From assembly GCA_963726995.1 (NCBI GenBank), contig CAVSEP010000007.1, positions 434,001 through 498,000 of the forward strand: a stretch of DNA of 64,000 bases, given 5' to 3'. The notes beneath the pieces were generated by a model. It was not told the origin of the DNA. It worked only from the letters and a program-made list of their open reading frames with translations, and ran no database searches. The stretch comes from DAIDKA01 sp963726995 (GTDB lineage Bacteria > Pseudomonadota > Gammaproteobacteria > Steroidobacterales > Steroidobacteraceae). The number at the start of each line of letters is the position of its first letter. The stretch's first letter is position 1. Of this stretch, positions 1-8,960 are shown piece by piece. The translations under genes and the position numbers were made by a program.

Positions 1-970
1 CCACCGTGGTGAAGACCCGGTCGATCTTCACATTGCCGTATTCCTTGGAGACCTTGCCGATCTCCTCCTCGACCAGCTTGAGCACCTGTACGTCGGAGTT
101 GCCCTTGCTCTTCATCACCGCGAAGGTGACCGCCGGCCGCCCATTCAGGCGCGAGATGGTGCGCATCTCCGCCACACCGTCCGTCACTTCGGCAAAATCG
201 CGAAGGCGGGCCGAGCCGCCGATGGGAAGGGTGATCTGCGCATCCCCCAGGGTGAGCGCCGACTGGGCGCCGCCGAGCACGCGGATGGTCTGCTCCCCGC
301 CTCCGACCTGGGCACGCCCGCCGGCCGCATCCAGGTTCAGGTCGCGCAGCTGCTGATTGACCTGCACGGCCGTCAGTCCCAGCGCCTGCATGCGCGCCGG
401 ATCAAGATCCACGCGCATCTGCCGGTCGACGCCGCCGCCGCGCGAGACCTGGCCGACGCCCGGCACCGCCAGCAATCGCTTGGTGAGCGCGTTGTCCACG
501 AACCAGGACAGGTCCTGCTCGCTCATCTGCGTGGTGCTCACCGCGAAGTAGGCGATGGGCCCGCTGGCGACCTGAATGCGCTGCACCAGGGGCTCCTGGA
601 TGCCCTGCGGCAGGTCCGAGCGCACCTTGGTCACCGCATCGCGCACGTCGGCGACGGCGCGATCGATGGGCGTGCCGATCTGGAATTCGATGAAGGTCTC
701 GGCACTGCCCTCACTGGCGCTGGAGGAGATATTGCGCACATTGCCGATGCCGGCGACCGCGCCCTCCACCTTCTGCAGGATCTGGTTCTCGATCTCGGAG
801 GGCGCCGCGCCGGGCTGGGAGATGAAGACGTCAACCAGCGGGTAGTCGATGTCCGGATTCTGGTTGATGGGCAGGCGAATGAAGGAGACGATGCCGACGC
901 AGGTCAGCACCACGAACAGCACCACCGGCAAGACCGGATGGCGGATGGCCCAGGCGGAAATATTGCGCAT
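1..970 (-). CDS. RND efflux transporter inner-membrane subunit, N-terminal part
   Basis: This is the proton-driven pump protein of a resistance-nodulation-division exporter (AcrB/MdtB type). The gene is cut by the left edge, so only about 323 N-terminal residues are visible. The protein begins MRNISAWAIRHPVLPVV, the usual cytoplasmic helix followed by TM1, and continues with the porter-domain signature around 'LPINQNPDIDYP' and 'GAAPSEIENQI'. The ATG at 970-968 lies 3 bp after the stop of the adaptor gene and has no clear ribosome site, so translation is probably coupled. The substrate cannot be read from this part. It could belong to the heavy-metal or the multidrug branch; the N-terminal motif favours multidrug. 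Confidence 0.93.
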   Translation of the reverse strand, partial: MRNISAWAIRHPVLPVVLFVVLTCVGIVSFIRLPINQNPDIDYPLVDVFISQPGAAPSEIENQILQKVEGAVAGIGNVRNISSSASEGSAETFIEFQIGTPIDRAVADVRDAVTKVRSDLPQGIQEPLVQRIQVASGPIAYFAVSTTQMSEQDLSWFVDNALTKRLLAVPGVGQVSRGGGVDRQMRVDLDPARMQALGLTAVQVNQQLRDLNLDAAGGRAQVGGGEQTIRVLGGAQSALTLGDAQITLPIGGSARLRDFAEVTDGVAEMRTISRLNGRPAVTFAVMKSKGNSDVQVLKLVEEEIGKVSKEYGNVKIDRVFTTV

Positions 971-973
971 GAC

Positions 974-2257
974 TTAAGGCGTCTGGGTCGGGGTCGGGGT
1001 CGTGGGATTCACGAGTTCGCCGATTCGCAGGAAGCCGGCCGCCGTCATGATCACGCGCTCGGTGCCGGCGAGTCCCGAGGAAATCACCAGGCCGCGGGCG
1101 TTGGTATCCGAAACATGCACGCCGCGCCGTTGAACTCTGTTGCCGCCGTCGACGAGCAATACATAGGTGCCCTTGTCATCCGACAGGACGGCCGTCTGCG
1201 GCAATACCGGGCGCTCACCCTTGCCGACCACGACCTCGCCGCGTGCAAAGGCGCCGGGACGCAGCTGGGGATCCGGCTGCAGCGTGATGCGCACTTCTCC
1301 CAGGCGCGTCTGCGGATCGATGATGGCGCCGAGCAGCCGCACTTTGCCGACGAAGGGCTTCTCGACGCCGGTGAGAAACACGTTCGCGGCCTGGCCCACC
1401 CGCAGGCTGGGCAGATCCTGCTCGGCGACCAGCGCGCGCATTTCCACCTCCGCGCCGCGCGCCATGCGAAACATCGCCGTGCCGCCCGGCGTGACGATCT
1501 GGCCCACTTCCGCAGCCCGCGTCAGCACCACGCCCGCGACGGGCGCGCGCACCTGGGTATGCGCGAGGCGCGCCTGATACTCCGCCAGCTGCGCCGCGGC
1601 CACTTTCACCTGGGCATCGGCGGTCACGGCCGCCGCGCGTCGCTTCTCGATGTCCTCCTTCGACAGCGCACCCGCGGCCTCGACGCCCTTGGCGCGACCG
1701 TATTCGGCCGCCGCCAGCCCCGCATTGGCCTTGGCCTCATCGAGCGATGCGGCCAGGCGATCCACCTGCGGCTGCAGAACCGATTCGTCCACCTGTGCGA
1801 GCAGCTGACCCGCCTTGACGCGATCGCCCGCCTCCACATAGATGGCGGCAACGCGTCCGGTCTCCCCTTCGGTACCGATGGGCAGGTCGTAACGGGCATT
1901 GATGGTGCCGGTGAAGGCCACCGTGGTGGTGATGGCTGAAACCCCGGGCACCGCCGCGCTCACCAGCGGAACCGCGCCCTCGGTGGTGGAGGAATCGCCG
2001 CCCCGCTTGGTCCCGAAATAGATGGCCGAGCCGATGGCCGCGGCGGCGAGCAACGCGCCCACGCCGACCAGACCCAGGCGGGCGGGCGTCCACGAGCTGG
2101 CCTCAGGGGCATTGCTCGCCACGGCGTCGGTGTTCACCGCATCATTGCGGCCGATCCAGCTCAGAGGCGCTTCGTCCGGCACCGGATCCGGCGGCGGATT
2201 TGGTTCGGGTTGTGGTCCCAAGTCGTTCCCCTGCTGCGGCCCATACCGCGGCCCCAA
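974..2257 (-). CDS. RND efflux periplasmic adaptor (membrane fusion protein)
   Basis: HlyD/AcrA-type adaptor of 427 aa that links the inner-membrane pump to an outer-membrane channel. A proline-rich cytoplasmic N-terminus is followed by one membrane helix at about residues 61-82. Then come a biotinyl-lipoyl half-motif (EAGDRVKAGQLLAQVDES), a coiled-coil hairpin, the second lipoyl half (APVAGVVLTRAAEVGQIV) and beta-barrel/membrane-proximal domains. The reading frame opens with TTG at 2257. No in-frame ATG lies near the 5' end, so the start is uncertain. It is the first gene of a two-gene operon with the RND pump. An AT-rich palindrome sits just upstream. Confidence 0.92.
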   Translation of the reverse strand: MGPRYGPQQGNDLGPQPEPNPPPDPVPDEAPLSWIGRNDAVNTDAVASNAPEASSWTPARLGLVGVGALLAAAAIGSAIYFGTKRGGDSSTTEGAVPLVSAAVPGVSAITTTVAFTGTINARYDLPIGTEGETGRVAAIYVEAGDRVKAGQLLAQVDESVLQPQVDRLAASLDEAKANAGLAAAEYGRAKGVEAAGALSKEDIEKRRAAAVTADAQVKVAAAQLAEYQARLAHTQVRAPVAGVVLTRAAEVGQIVTPGGTAMFRMARGAEVEMRALVAEQDLPSLRVGQAANVFLTGVEKPFVGKVRLLGAIIDPQTRLGEVRITLQPDPQLRPGAFARGEVVVGKGERPVLPQTAVLSDDKGTYVLLVDGGNRVQRRGVHVSDTNARGLVISSGLAGTERVIMTAAGFLRIGELVNPTTPTPTQTP

Positions 2258-2267
2258 GTCATATGGT

Positions 2268-2279
2268 GTTATATATAAC
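2268..2279. promoter_or_regulatory. Palindrome upstream of the efflux operon
   Basis: GTTATATATAAC is a perfect 12-bp palindrome 11 bp upstream of the adaptor start, in a strongly AT-rich patch within GC-rich DNA. The position fits an operator or a -10 region of the efflux operon. No adjacent TetR or MarR gene is present, so the binding protein is unknown. Confidence 0.4.
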
Positions 2280-2432
2280 TATATCACCTGACGTCAAGCC
2301 GGCCGGGCGGAATTCGGGTCACTCGTACCGGTTTCGCCGGCCTCCGGCGGGAGAATCACTTGTGACAAATCGCCCAATCCGCCGGCCAGGGAATTGGACC
2401 GGCGCCGCGGGAAATGGTGCCGAGCGATGCCG

Positions 2433-2816
2433 CTACTTGTCGCGGCCCTCGGGGGGCTCGCGCCAGGCCATGAACCCCATCGATTCGGCCGGCGGCCCCG
2501 AGGCTCCAAAGCTGGTCAGGTTGGCGCGGCTTTGCGCCGGGGAAATGGCGGCCGCAAACGGCAGCAGCGGCGCCGATTCGCTGCGTCCGGGAAGGGGTTC
2601 GGGGGCGAGCTGCGCCAGCGGCAGTTCCAGGACGATGGCTGCCCGCCAGACCACATCCAGCGCTATGCGCTGGCGCCCGGATTCGATGTTGGCGTAGGAG
2701 GCCCGCGGCAGGCCGATCCGGCCGGCCAGCTCCTCCTGGGTGATGCCCCGCTCCTTGCGCGCCCGCTGCAGCCGCAGGCCCACCTCCCGATGAAACCCGT
2801 CCCGATCAAAGTCCAT
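2433..2816 (-). CDS. XRE-family helix-turn-helix regulator
   Basis: Small DNA-binding protein of 127 aa. Residues about 10-65 form a Cro/C1-type helix-turn-helix domain (LQRARKERGITQEELAGRIGL, then ASYANIESGRQRI). The remaining C-terminal half is low in recognisable structure. It is transcribed away from an unknown gene at 2946, and the spacer between them holds an inverted repeat that this protein is likely to bind. It could be the antitoxin-like or immunity-like partner of the divergent gene, but nothing proves it. Confidence 0.85.
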   Translation of the reverse strand: MDFDRDGFHREVGLRLQRARKERGITQEELAGRIGLPRASYANIESGRQRIALDVVWRAAIVLELPLAQLAPEPLPGRSESAPLLPFAAAISPAQSRANLTSFGASGPPAESMGFMAWREPPEGRDK

Positions 2817-2878
2817 GCTGGTACCCCGTGCTGGCCCCTGGGCATACTAAATGAAAATCCCGATTTGTGTATGTAAGT

Positions 2879-2910
2879 GACAAAATTGTGTGAATGATGC
2901 ACAATTTGTC
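2879..2910. promoter_or_regulatory. Inverted repeat between divergent XRE gene and 2946 gene
   Basis: GACAAAATTGTG at 2879-2890 faces CACAATTTGTC at 2900-2910, a dyad with one unpaired A and a 9-bp spacer. It lies between two divergent start codons, which is where an autoregulating XRE protein would bind. Confidence 0.55.
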
Positions 2911-2945
2911 CCGCCTCGACCTAACAACGACTGGAGTTCATTCCG

Positions 2946-3461
2946 ATGCTTACCAAAGCCGACCTGGCCACCCCCGAAGCAATTGAAGGCTGGCTGCACG
3001 ACATGGCCCTTGTGACGAGTCGCAAGTCCGATCCCGGCAGCAACTGGATGCTGGAGTTCACCGTACCCGGGCAGAACCCGCTGACCATGAACGTCGTGAA
3101 TCCCAAGGTGCTGCCGCGCGCCATCATGTTCGTCTGCGGCATGCTGCCGGCCCCCGCGCATGACGCGGCCTTCAAGGCGTTGAGCGAGGCCGATCGCAGG
3201 GCGTTCTGGCAGCAGCTGCGCTCGAGCCTGAACCGCGAGTTCGTGGAATTTCAAGCCGAGGGCATCGTGACGGAATGTCCGAAAGCCGTCCGCATCACCG
3301 CGGTTCGATTCGATGACGGCCTGACTCTCGATTCATTCGGCCGCACGCTCTCCTCGGTGTGCAAGGCCTGCGCCGATGCCGCCGCCCTCTTCACCGACCA
3401 CCTGGGCGATGGCGGTCCGGCGCCCGGCGAGTTTGCCTTCAAGAAGACCGGAACTCAGTAA
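2946..3461 (+). CDS. Unknown protein, possibly DUF2299/type III chaperone-like fold
   Basis: I do not recognise this 171-aa soluble protein with confidence. It has no signal peptide or membrane segment. The N-terminus (PEAIEGWLHDMAL) followed by alternating beta strands with a 'NVVNPKVLPRAIMFV' segment is reminiscent of DUF2299-type small proteins, but this is only an impression. A GGAG ribosome site lies about 10 bp before the ATG. It is divergent from the XRE regulator and followed by a strong hairpin, so it forms a one-gene unit. Confidence 0.75.
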   Translation: MLTKADLATPEAIEGWLHDMALVTSRKSDPGSNWMLEFTVPGQNPLTMNVVNPKVLPRAIMFVCGMLPAPAHDAAFKALSEADRRAFWQQLRSSLNREFVEFQAEGIVTECPKAVRITAVRFDDGLTLDSFGRTLSSVCKACADAAALFTDHLGDGGPAPGEFAFKKTGTQ

Positions 3462-3487
3462 GCCGCTGAGTCCCTCCGCCCTCATCG

Positions 3488-3516
3488 GCTCCGGTCCGCG
3501 CAACGCGGACCGGAGC
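3488..3516 (+). terminator. Hairpin terminator after the 2946 gene
   Basis: A perfect 13-bp stem (GCTCCGGTCCGCG / CGCGGACCGGAGC) with a CAA loop starts 26 bp after the stop codon. The following T tract is poor, so termination strength is uncertain. Confidence 0.6.
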
Positions 3517-3717
3517 TTCGGCATTCAAACGCACCCTCTCTGCCGCCGATTGAACTTACTGTCCGGGCCCGCGCACTTACTTCATCTGGAGTCGTGGCGG
3601 CCTCGTGAAAACGTGGGTTCCGGCACACTTTCTCGGCCTTTTCGGGCACCGGCGACGCGAATCACGCCGAGGCCATGCTATGGTCAGACCGGCTTCTACT
3701 CGCAATGAGGGGGCAAT

Positions 3718-4155
3718 ATGAAAACTTTCACCGGTTTCATTTTTCTGGCGGCGGTTGCGGCGTGCACCTTGTGCGCAGCGCAGACTCCCGCGACATCCAG
3801 CGCACCGGCCGCGGCCGCCGAATCTTCCGCCACGGCAACCGACGTTCCGCCGCGCACGCTTTCCTCCCACCCGGACACCCCGGGCGCGCCCCAGTCTGCG
3901 CCGCCGCAAAACCGGCCGGGCGGTGACTACGTGGGCTATCAGCGCATCGTGGTGAACGGTCGGGAGCTTTACTGCCGCAATGACAAGGCCACCGGCTCGC
4001 ACACCGAAAGAAATGCCGTGTGCATGACCGAAGCCCAGGTGAAGGCCGAACAGCTGCGGGCCAGAATGCTGATCGAAGAACTTGATCGGCGCACCGGCTC
4101 GATACCCGTGCAGCCCTACATGTTTGGCGGCATGTCCCCGGGCGTGCGGCACTAG
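3718..4155 (+). CDS. Exported protein of unknown function
   Basis: 145-aa secreted protein. Residues 1-20 are a typical Sec signal peptide ending in ACTLCAA, with cleavage expected before QTP. A long Ala/Pro/Ser-rich low-complexity linker follows. The C-terminal part has two cysteines in 'YCRNDKATGSHTERNAVC', a pattern seen in many short proteobacterial hypothetical proteins and likely to form a disulfide. An AGGGGG ribosome site precedes the ATG. It converges on rlmE. Confidence 0.8.
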   Translation: MKTFTGFIFLAAVAACTLCAAQTPATSSAPAAAAESSATATDVPPRTLSSHPDTPGAPQSAPPQNRPGGDYVGYQRIVVNGRELYCRNDKATGSHTERNAVCMTEAQVKAEQLRARMLIEELDRRTGSIPVQPYMFGGMSPGVRH

Positions 4156-4165
4156 GCCACGCACC

Positions 4166-4786
4166 TCATCCCTTGAAACCCTTGGCCACCACGTAGACCT
4201 CGCGCGACTCCTTGCGGGATGCGGCGGGTTTGCGGACGGTCACCTTCGCGAAGTGTGTCCGCAACTCCTTCAAATACTGATCCGATCCTGAGCCCTGAAA
4301 CATCTTGGCGGCAAAACTGGCCTGAGGCTTCAGGGTCCTGCGCACGGTCTCGAGCGCCAACTCCAAAAGATAGATCGACTTGGCCGCATCGGCCGAATCG
4401 ATGCCGGTGGTATTGGGCGCAATGTCGGAAATGATGAGGTCGAATTTAGCGCCGCCGAGCCAGTCCAGCACCTGCTGCACAATGACATCCTCGGTGAAGT
4501 CGCCCTGTATGAAATCAACGTTCACCAGGGGGTCCATGGGCAGGATATCGGTCGCCAGCACGCGGCCGCGTTCGCCGACGAGCTTGCCGGCCACCTGCGA
4601 CCAGCCCCCGGGTGCGGAGCCCAGATCCATGATGCGCATGCCGGGACGAATCAACCGGTCCTTCTCGTTCAGCTCAATGAGCTTGTAGGCCGATCGCGCC
4701 CGATAGCCGTCCTTCTGGGCCTGCTTGACGAAGGGATCACTCACATGCCGCGACAGCCAGCTGGCGCTGCTTTTTGTTCGAGCCAT
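4166..4786 (-). CDS. rlmE: 23S rRNA 2'-O-methyltransferase RlmE (FtsJ/RrmJ)
   Basis: SAM-dependent enzyme that methylates the 2'-OH of U2552 in 23S rRNA during late 50S assembly. The 206-aa protein is of normal length. The SAM site is visible as DLGSAPGGWSQ, and the K-D-K-E catalytic set reads K35 (RSAYK), D121 (ISDIAPN), K161 (AKMFQG) and E196 (SREVYV). In many relatives rlmE precedes ftsH; here it stands alone. Confidence 0.97.
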   Translation of the reverse strand: MARTKSSASWLSRHVSDPFVKQAQKDGYRARSAYKLIELNEKDRLIRPGMRIMDLGSAPGGWSQVAGKLVGERGRVLATDILPMDPLVNVDFIQGDFTEDVIVQQVLDWLGGAKFDLIISDIAPNTTGIDSADAAKSIYLLELALETVRRTLKPQASFAAKMFQGSGSDQYLKELRTHFAKVTVRKPAASRKESREVYVVAKGFKG

Positions 4787-4860
4787 ATTTGTCAGGTTGA
4801 TGCGCTAGACTTCCTCGATTCTACTACCCTTTGCCGGATTTACCGGCCAGGAAGTCGTTG

Positions 4861-6465
4861 GTGATCCGCATTACCGAGCTGTCGTTGCCGCTCGACTATA
4901 CCTCCGAAACGCTGCGTCGGGCCGTCCTGGCCCGACTGGCCATCCCCGCTGACGAACTGATCGATATCGCGATGTTCAAGCGAAGCTACGACGCGCGCCG
5001 GAAGAACAGCGCCGTTTCCTTCATCTGCATTGTCGACGTCGAGGTGCGCGACGAAGCAGCCGTTTTGCAGCGGCTCGCGCGTGACCGGCAGGTGAGCATT
5101 GCCCCCGACATGAGCTATCACCCGGTCGCCCAGGCGTCATCGCAACTTGAAGAACGCCCGCTGATCGTAGGTTTTGGCCCCTGCGGCCTGTTCGCGGCAC
5201 TGCTGCTTGCGCAGATGGGTTTCAAGCCCATTGTGCTGGAGCGCGGACGCGAAGTACGGCGACGGACCCGGGACACCTGGGCACTGTGGCGCAACAATAC
5301 CCTGACCCCGGAATCCAATGTGCAGTTCGGCGAGGGCGGCGCGGGCCTGTTCTCCGACGGCAAGCTCTACAGCCAGATCAAGGATCCGAAGTTCTACGGA
5401 CGCAAGGTATTGCACGAGTTCGTGCGCGCCGGCGCACCGCCCGAGATTCTGCACGTCAGCAAGCCGCACATTGGCACGTTCCGTCTCACGGGCGTCGTAT
5501 CGACCATGCGCGAGGAGATCCTCTCGCTGGGTGGTGAAGTTCGCTTCGAGAGCAAGGTGACCGATCTGCTGATAGAAGCAGGCCAGCTCGAGGGCGTGAT
5601 ACTCGAGAACGGCGATACCGTGCGCAGTCGCCACGTGGTACTCGCGCCCGGGCACAGCTCTCGGGACACCTTGCGCATGTTGGAACAACGCGGCGTGCAT
5701 CTCGAGGCCAAACCATTCGCCATCGGCTTTCGTATCGAGCATCCGCAGTCACTGATCGATGTCGCTCGCCTGGGGCGTTTTGCCGGTCACCCGAAGTTGG
5801 GCGCCGCGGACTACAAACTCGTGCATCACGCGCGCAATGGGCGTGCGGTCTACAGCTTCTGCATGTGCCCTGGGGGCACCGTGGTTGCCGCCACTTCCGA
5901 GCCGGGCCGCGTCGTCACCAACGGCATGAGCCAGTATTCCCGCAACGAGCGCAATGCCAACGCCGGCATCGTGGTCGGCATCCATCCGGAAGCGGATTTC
6001 CCCGGCGGCCCGCTCGCCGGAATTGCGTTGCAGGAGGCCTTGGAATCCAAGGCCTATGTATCGGGCGGCAGCGACTATTGCGCTCCGGCCCAATTGGTCG
6101 GTGACTTTCTGCGTGGCGTCGGCTCAACGCAGCTGGGCGAGGTCAAGCCTTCCTATACGCCGGGAGTCCGGCTCGGTGATCTGTCTGAAGCACTGCCCAG
6201 TTACGCGATCGAGGCCATCCGTGAAGCATTACCTGCCTTCGGCAAACAGATCCGCGCCTTCGATCGTCACGATGCCGTGCTCACCAGTGTCGAAAGCCGT
6301 ACCTCCTCACCGGTGCGCATTTCGCGTCATGCCGAATCGCTGCAAAGCCTCAACGTTCGCGGCCTTTACCCGTGCGGCGAAGGCGCGGGCTATGCGGGCG
6401 GAATCCTCTCCGCAGGAGTCGATGGCATCAAAGTGGCCGAAGCCGTCGCGCGAAGCCTGTCATGA
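4861..6465 (+). CDS. FAD-dependent dehydrogenase, COG2509 type
   Basis: Flavoprotein of the uncharacterised NAD(P)/FAD-dependent oxidoreductase family. The start at GTG 4861 gives 534 aa and the family N-terminus (IRITELSLPLDY), with AGGAAG 6 bp before it. An open frame from TTG 4831 is the alternative. A small ferredoxin-like N-terminal domain of about 85 residues is followed by the FAD-binding motif (LIVGFGPCGLFAA), the conserved GEGGAGLFSDGKL block and a C-terminal FAD contact (YPCGEGAGYAGGILSAGVDG). Its last codon overlaps the start of the methyltransferase gene (ATGA), so the two are translationally coupled. The substrate is unknown. Confidence 0.9.
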   Translation: MIRITELSLPLDYTSETLRRAVLARLAIPADELIDIAMFKRSYDARRKNSAVSFICIVDVEVRDEAAVLQRLARDRQVSIAPDMSYHPVAQASSQLEERPLIVGFGPCGLFAALLLAQMGFKPIVLERGREVRRRTRDTWALWRNNTLTPESNVQFGEGGAGLFSDGKLYSQIKDPKFYGRKVLHEFVRAGAPPEILHVSKPHIGTFRLTGVVSTMREEILSLGGEVRFESKVTDLLIEAGQLEGVILENGDTVRSRHVVLAPGHSSRDTLRMLEQRGVHLEAKPFAIGFRIEHPQSLIDVARLGRFAGHPKLGAADYKLVHHARNGRAVYSFCMCPGGTVVAATSEPGRVVTNGMSQYSRNERNANAGIVVGIHPEADFPGGPLAGIALQEALESKAYVSGGSDYCAPAQLVGDFLRGVGSTQLGEVKPSYTPGVRLGDLSEALPSYAIEAIREALPAFGKQIRAFDRHDAVLTSVESRTSSPVRISRHAESLQSLNVRGLYPCGEGAGYAGGILSAGVDGIKVAEAVARSLS

Positions 6466-7190
6466 AGTTCGAAGACATCAAGAAGCTTCACCTGAAGAAA
6501 TTCCGCGAGGAGTCCGGCTACTTTCTGCTGGAAGGCGAGCATCTGGTGCAGGAGCTGGAGAAGGCGCTCGCCGGCAATGCGCGCCTGCGCGCCAGTGAAA
6601 TCTACCTGACGCGCGAGTATGAGCACTGGCGCAGCTCACTGCCCATTCACGTGGTCAATTCCCGGCACATGAGGCAGCTCAGCGAAACTCGCTCGCCGCA
6701 AGGCATTGCGGCCGTCGTACCGTTACTGGTTCCGCGCGCCCAGCAGCCCGGTGAGCGCGCCGTCTATTTGCACGAGATCCAGGACCCGGGCAATCTCGGT
6801 ACGATTCTGCGAACCCTCGCCTGGTTCGGCGGGTTCCGCTGTCTGCTGAGCCCCGATAGTGTGGACGTGCACAATGGCAAGGCGGTGCGTGCAAGCATGG
6901 GTGCCATTTTTCACGTACCGGTGGAAACTGATGTGCCGATTGACGCGCTGCCGGCGCGCTTCGGCCGGATTGCCAGTCTTGATTTGCAGGGAGCGCCCAT
7001 TTCTGCGCCGGAGTTTGGCGATTTCGACTGCTACATCTACGGCAACGAGGCTCGCGGCTTGCCCCGGGAGGCGTTGGCTAGGATCAAGGCTACTGCGTTC
7101 ACGATTGCGGGGACCGGGGCCATCGACTCGCTGAATGTGGCAACAACCGTGAACATCTGCCAGTACGAGCTGACGCGGAAAGCCGTGTGA
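6462..7190 (+). CDS. TrmH/SpoU-family RNA 2'-O-methyltransferase
   Basis: 243-aa SPOUT-fold methyltransferase acting on rRNA or tRNA ribose. An N-terminal substrate-binding domain (FLLEGEHLVQEL) is followed by the SpoU motifs: motif 1 NLGTILRTLAWFG, motif 2 IYGNEARGLP and motif 3 DSLNVATTVNI, which make the trefoil-knot SAM site. The ATG at 6462 overlaps the stop of the FAD dehydrogenase gene. The open frame extends upstream to 6372, but that part is an arginine-rich shadow of the previous gene. The target nucleotide cannot be assigned from sequence alone. Confidence 0.93.
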   Translation: MKFEDIKKLHLKKFREESGYFLLEGEHLVQELEKALAGNARLRASEIYLTREYEHWRSSLPIHVVNSRHMRQLSETRSPQGIAAVVPLLVPRAQQPGERAVYLHEIQDPGNLGTILRTLAWFGGFRCLLSPDSVDVHNGKAVRASMGAIFHVPVETDVPIDALPARFGRIASLDLQGAPISAPEFGDFDCYIYGNEARGLPREALARIKATAFTIAGTGAIDSLNVATTVNICQYELTRKAV

Positions 7191-7366
7191 CGTAAGCACA
7201 AGTGATATTGATGTCCGGAACAGTGCCGTTGTGCGTTGCGAGGGCCTATCCACGCTCTTGGTGCGAATGGTGTTCTTAGACCAAGGCTCCTAAACTGCAC
7301 CAGCCTAAGCCGGGCACGAAGGTCCGAGTCGGGCATATCATGCCAGCCACGAACAGGTGAGTATTC

Positions 7367-7810
7367 ATGTGCATCGGGACATTTAAGAGCCACGCAGGGG
7401 CGCGAACAGTGGCAGCCGCGATGGGAATCGTGCTTCTGATGCCGCTTGGCGCAGCAACCGCACACCACTCGGCTGCCATGTTCGACCATTCAAAAACGAT
7501 CACCCTGCACGGCACCGTCAAGGATTTCCAGTTTACCAATCCTCATTCGTGGCTGATCGTGTTGGTCACCGGTTCTGATGGCAACCCGATTGAGTGGGGC
7601 TTCGAGGCGGAAGGCCCGTCAACATTGCTGCACGCTGGAATTCTGCCCAAGTCGTTCCGGCCCGGCGACAAGGTGACGGTTACCGCCAACCCCATGCGCG
7701 ATGGCCGTCCGGCCGGGGCGCTGATCTCGGTTGTCACGGCAGACGGTTCCCTCTACAGCACCGCACCAGGCGCACCGCCCGCTCGCCATCCGCCGATTTC
7801 CAAGGAATAA
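7367..7810 (+). CDS. Exported DUF6152-type protein
   Basis: 147-aa secreted protein. A hydrophobic signal region runs to about residue 33 (GIVLLMPLGAATA), and the mature protein begins HHSAAMFD, the hallmark of the DUF6152 family. A single OB-like beta domain follows (TLHGTVKDFQFTNPHSW). A ribosome site AGGTGAG lies 5 bp before the ATG. The gene ends 2 bp before the next exported protein, with which it is very probably co-transcribed. These families often accompany aromatic or steroid degradation genes, which agrees with the TfdB-like enzyme downstream, but the role is unknown. Confidence 0.85.
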   Translation: MCIGTFKSHAGARTVAAAMGIVLLMPLGAATAHHSAAMFDHSKTITLHGTVKDFQFTNPHSWLIVLVTGSDGNPIEWGFEAEGPSTLLHAGILPKSFRPGDKVTVTANPMRDGRPAGALISVVTADGSLYSTAPGAPPARHPPISKE

Positions 7811-7812
7811 GT

Positions 7813-8913
7813 ATGGATTGGGATACCTTGAAGGCCTACCCCAAGAACACCCCAGCCAGGCGCGGCGGCCGATTCCGAATCCGGCGCAGTGATCTTGGCG
7901 TATTGGCACTCGTATGCCTCGCGATGGTGCCGCTGGGCGTGTTGGCACAGTCCTCGGGCCTGCGCATTCCCGGTTCAACCGCAAACACACCGGACAGGCC
8001 GCCCGCCAACACGCCGATCCCGGACTACTATCAGGAGTCCTTGCAGGCATACGTCAAAATGAAGGCTGAGGCCCATGGAGGGACGCAATATCGAAGGGAT
8101 ACCTACGGCAAACTGCCCGACTGGTCGGGCCTTTGGTCGCGCGATCTGTCGCAAGGGCTTAAGTTCGATTCAAAACAATCCGGAAATGGCTTCAATGTGC
8201 CGCTGGGTCCAATCACGGCCGATCTGACGCCACGCTACAAGGCCGCTTTTGAACAGAAGCTGCGCGAGGTCGCAGCCGGCAACGAGTGGGATCAGCTCAG
8301 CGATTGCCTGCCGGCAGGATATCCGCGCTGGCTGACCGAGCCGTTCCTGCGGGAGTTTATCGTCACGCCTGATGAAACGTGGTGGATCAACGAACAACAA
8401 AGTGAGGCGCGAAGAATATATACGGATGGCCGCGGTCACGTCCCCGAGGATACCGCGCACGCCCTCTGGGTCGGCGACTCGATCGGATTTTGGGATAACC
8501 AGACGCTGGTGGTGCACACCATTCGCCTAACTCACGGCGAATACCAGCGCAGTCAGCCGGATTACAGCAATCAAACCAGCACCCTGGAGAGAATCCACAT
8601 GGTGGACCATGACACCATTGTCGACGAGGTGACTGTTTGGGATCCGAAGGGTCTGCGCACGCCCTGGCACGTCGTCATGCAGTACAGGCGGGTAACCGAT
8701 GTGGGCGCCCGAATCGATATGTGGTCCTGCGAAAGCAACAATAACGTCATCCGCACGGCATCCGGCAGCTCACAGTTCATCCTGCCTGGCGAATCGGTTA
8801 CGGTCACCCGGACCTACAAGGACCCCGACACATTCTATTTGACGACCACTCAGAAGAAGCTGTTCGCACAGGACGAGGCCGAGGACTTGGCCAAACACAG
8901 TGGCCAGAAATAG
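7813..8913 (+). CDS. Exported protein of unknown function, partner of DUF6152 gene
   Basis: 366 aa from the ATG at 7813, which lies 2 bp after the DUF6152 stop. The frame is open further upstream, but only as a shadow. Residues 1-50 are basic and then hydrophobic (LGVLALVCLAMVPLGVLAQ), an unusually long signal peptide. The mature part is rich in Trp and acidic patches (PDWSGLWSRDL, ALWVGDSIGFWDNQTLVVHT), matching a family of secreted hypothetical proteins often found beside DUF6152. No catalytic motif is recognisable. It precedes the flavin hydroxylase by 47 bp and may share its transcript. Confidence 0.82.
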   Translation: MDWDTLKAYPKNTPARRGGRFRIRRSDLGVLALVCLAMVPLGVLAQSSGLRIPGSTANTPDRPPANTPIPDYYQESLQAYVKMKAEAHGGTQYRRDTYGKLPDWSGLWSRDLSQGLKFDSKQSGNGFNVPLGPITADLTPRYKAAFEQKLREVAAGNEWDQLSDCLPAGYPRWLTEPFLREFIVTPDETWWINEQQSEARRIYTDGRGHVPEDTAHALWVGDSIGFWDNQTLVVHTIRLTHGEYQRSQPDYSNQTSTLERIHMVDHDTIVDEVTVWDPKGLRTPWHVVMQYRRVTDVGARIDMWSCESNNNVIRTASGSSQFILPGESVTVTRTYKDPDTFYLTTTQKKLFAQDEAEDLAKHSGQK

Positions 8914-8960
8914 CCGATAGGAGTGCATCGCACCGTGGAATCGCCCATGGCGGGCAAGAC

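Noticed and set aside
938..1939. 333-codon plus-strand open frame opposite the efflux adaptor
   Set aside because: Composition is His/Arg/Gly-rich and the minus strand encodes a complete adaptor with lipoyl motifs.
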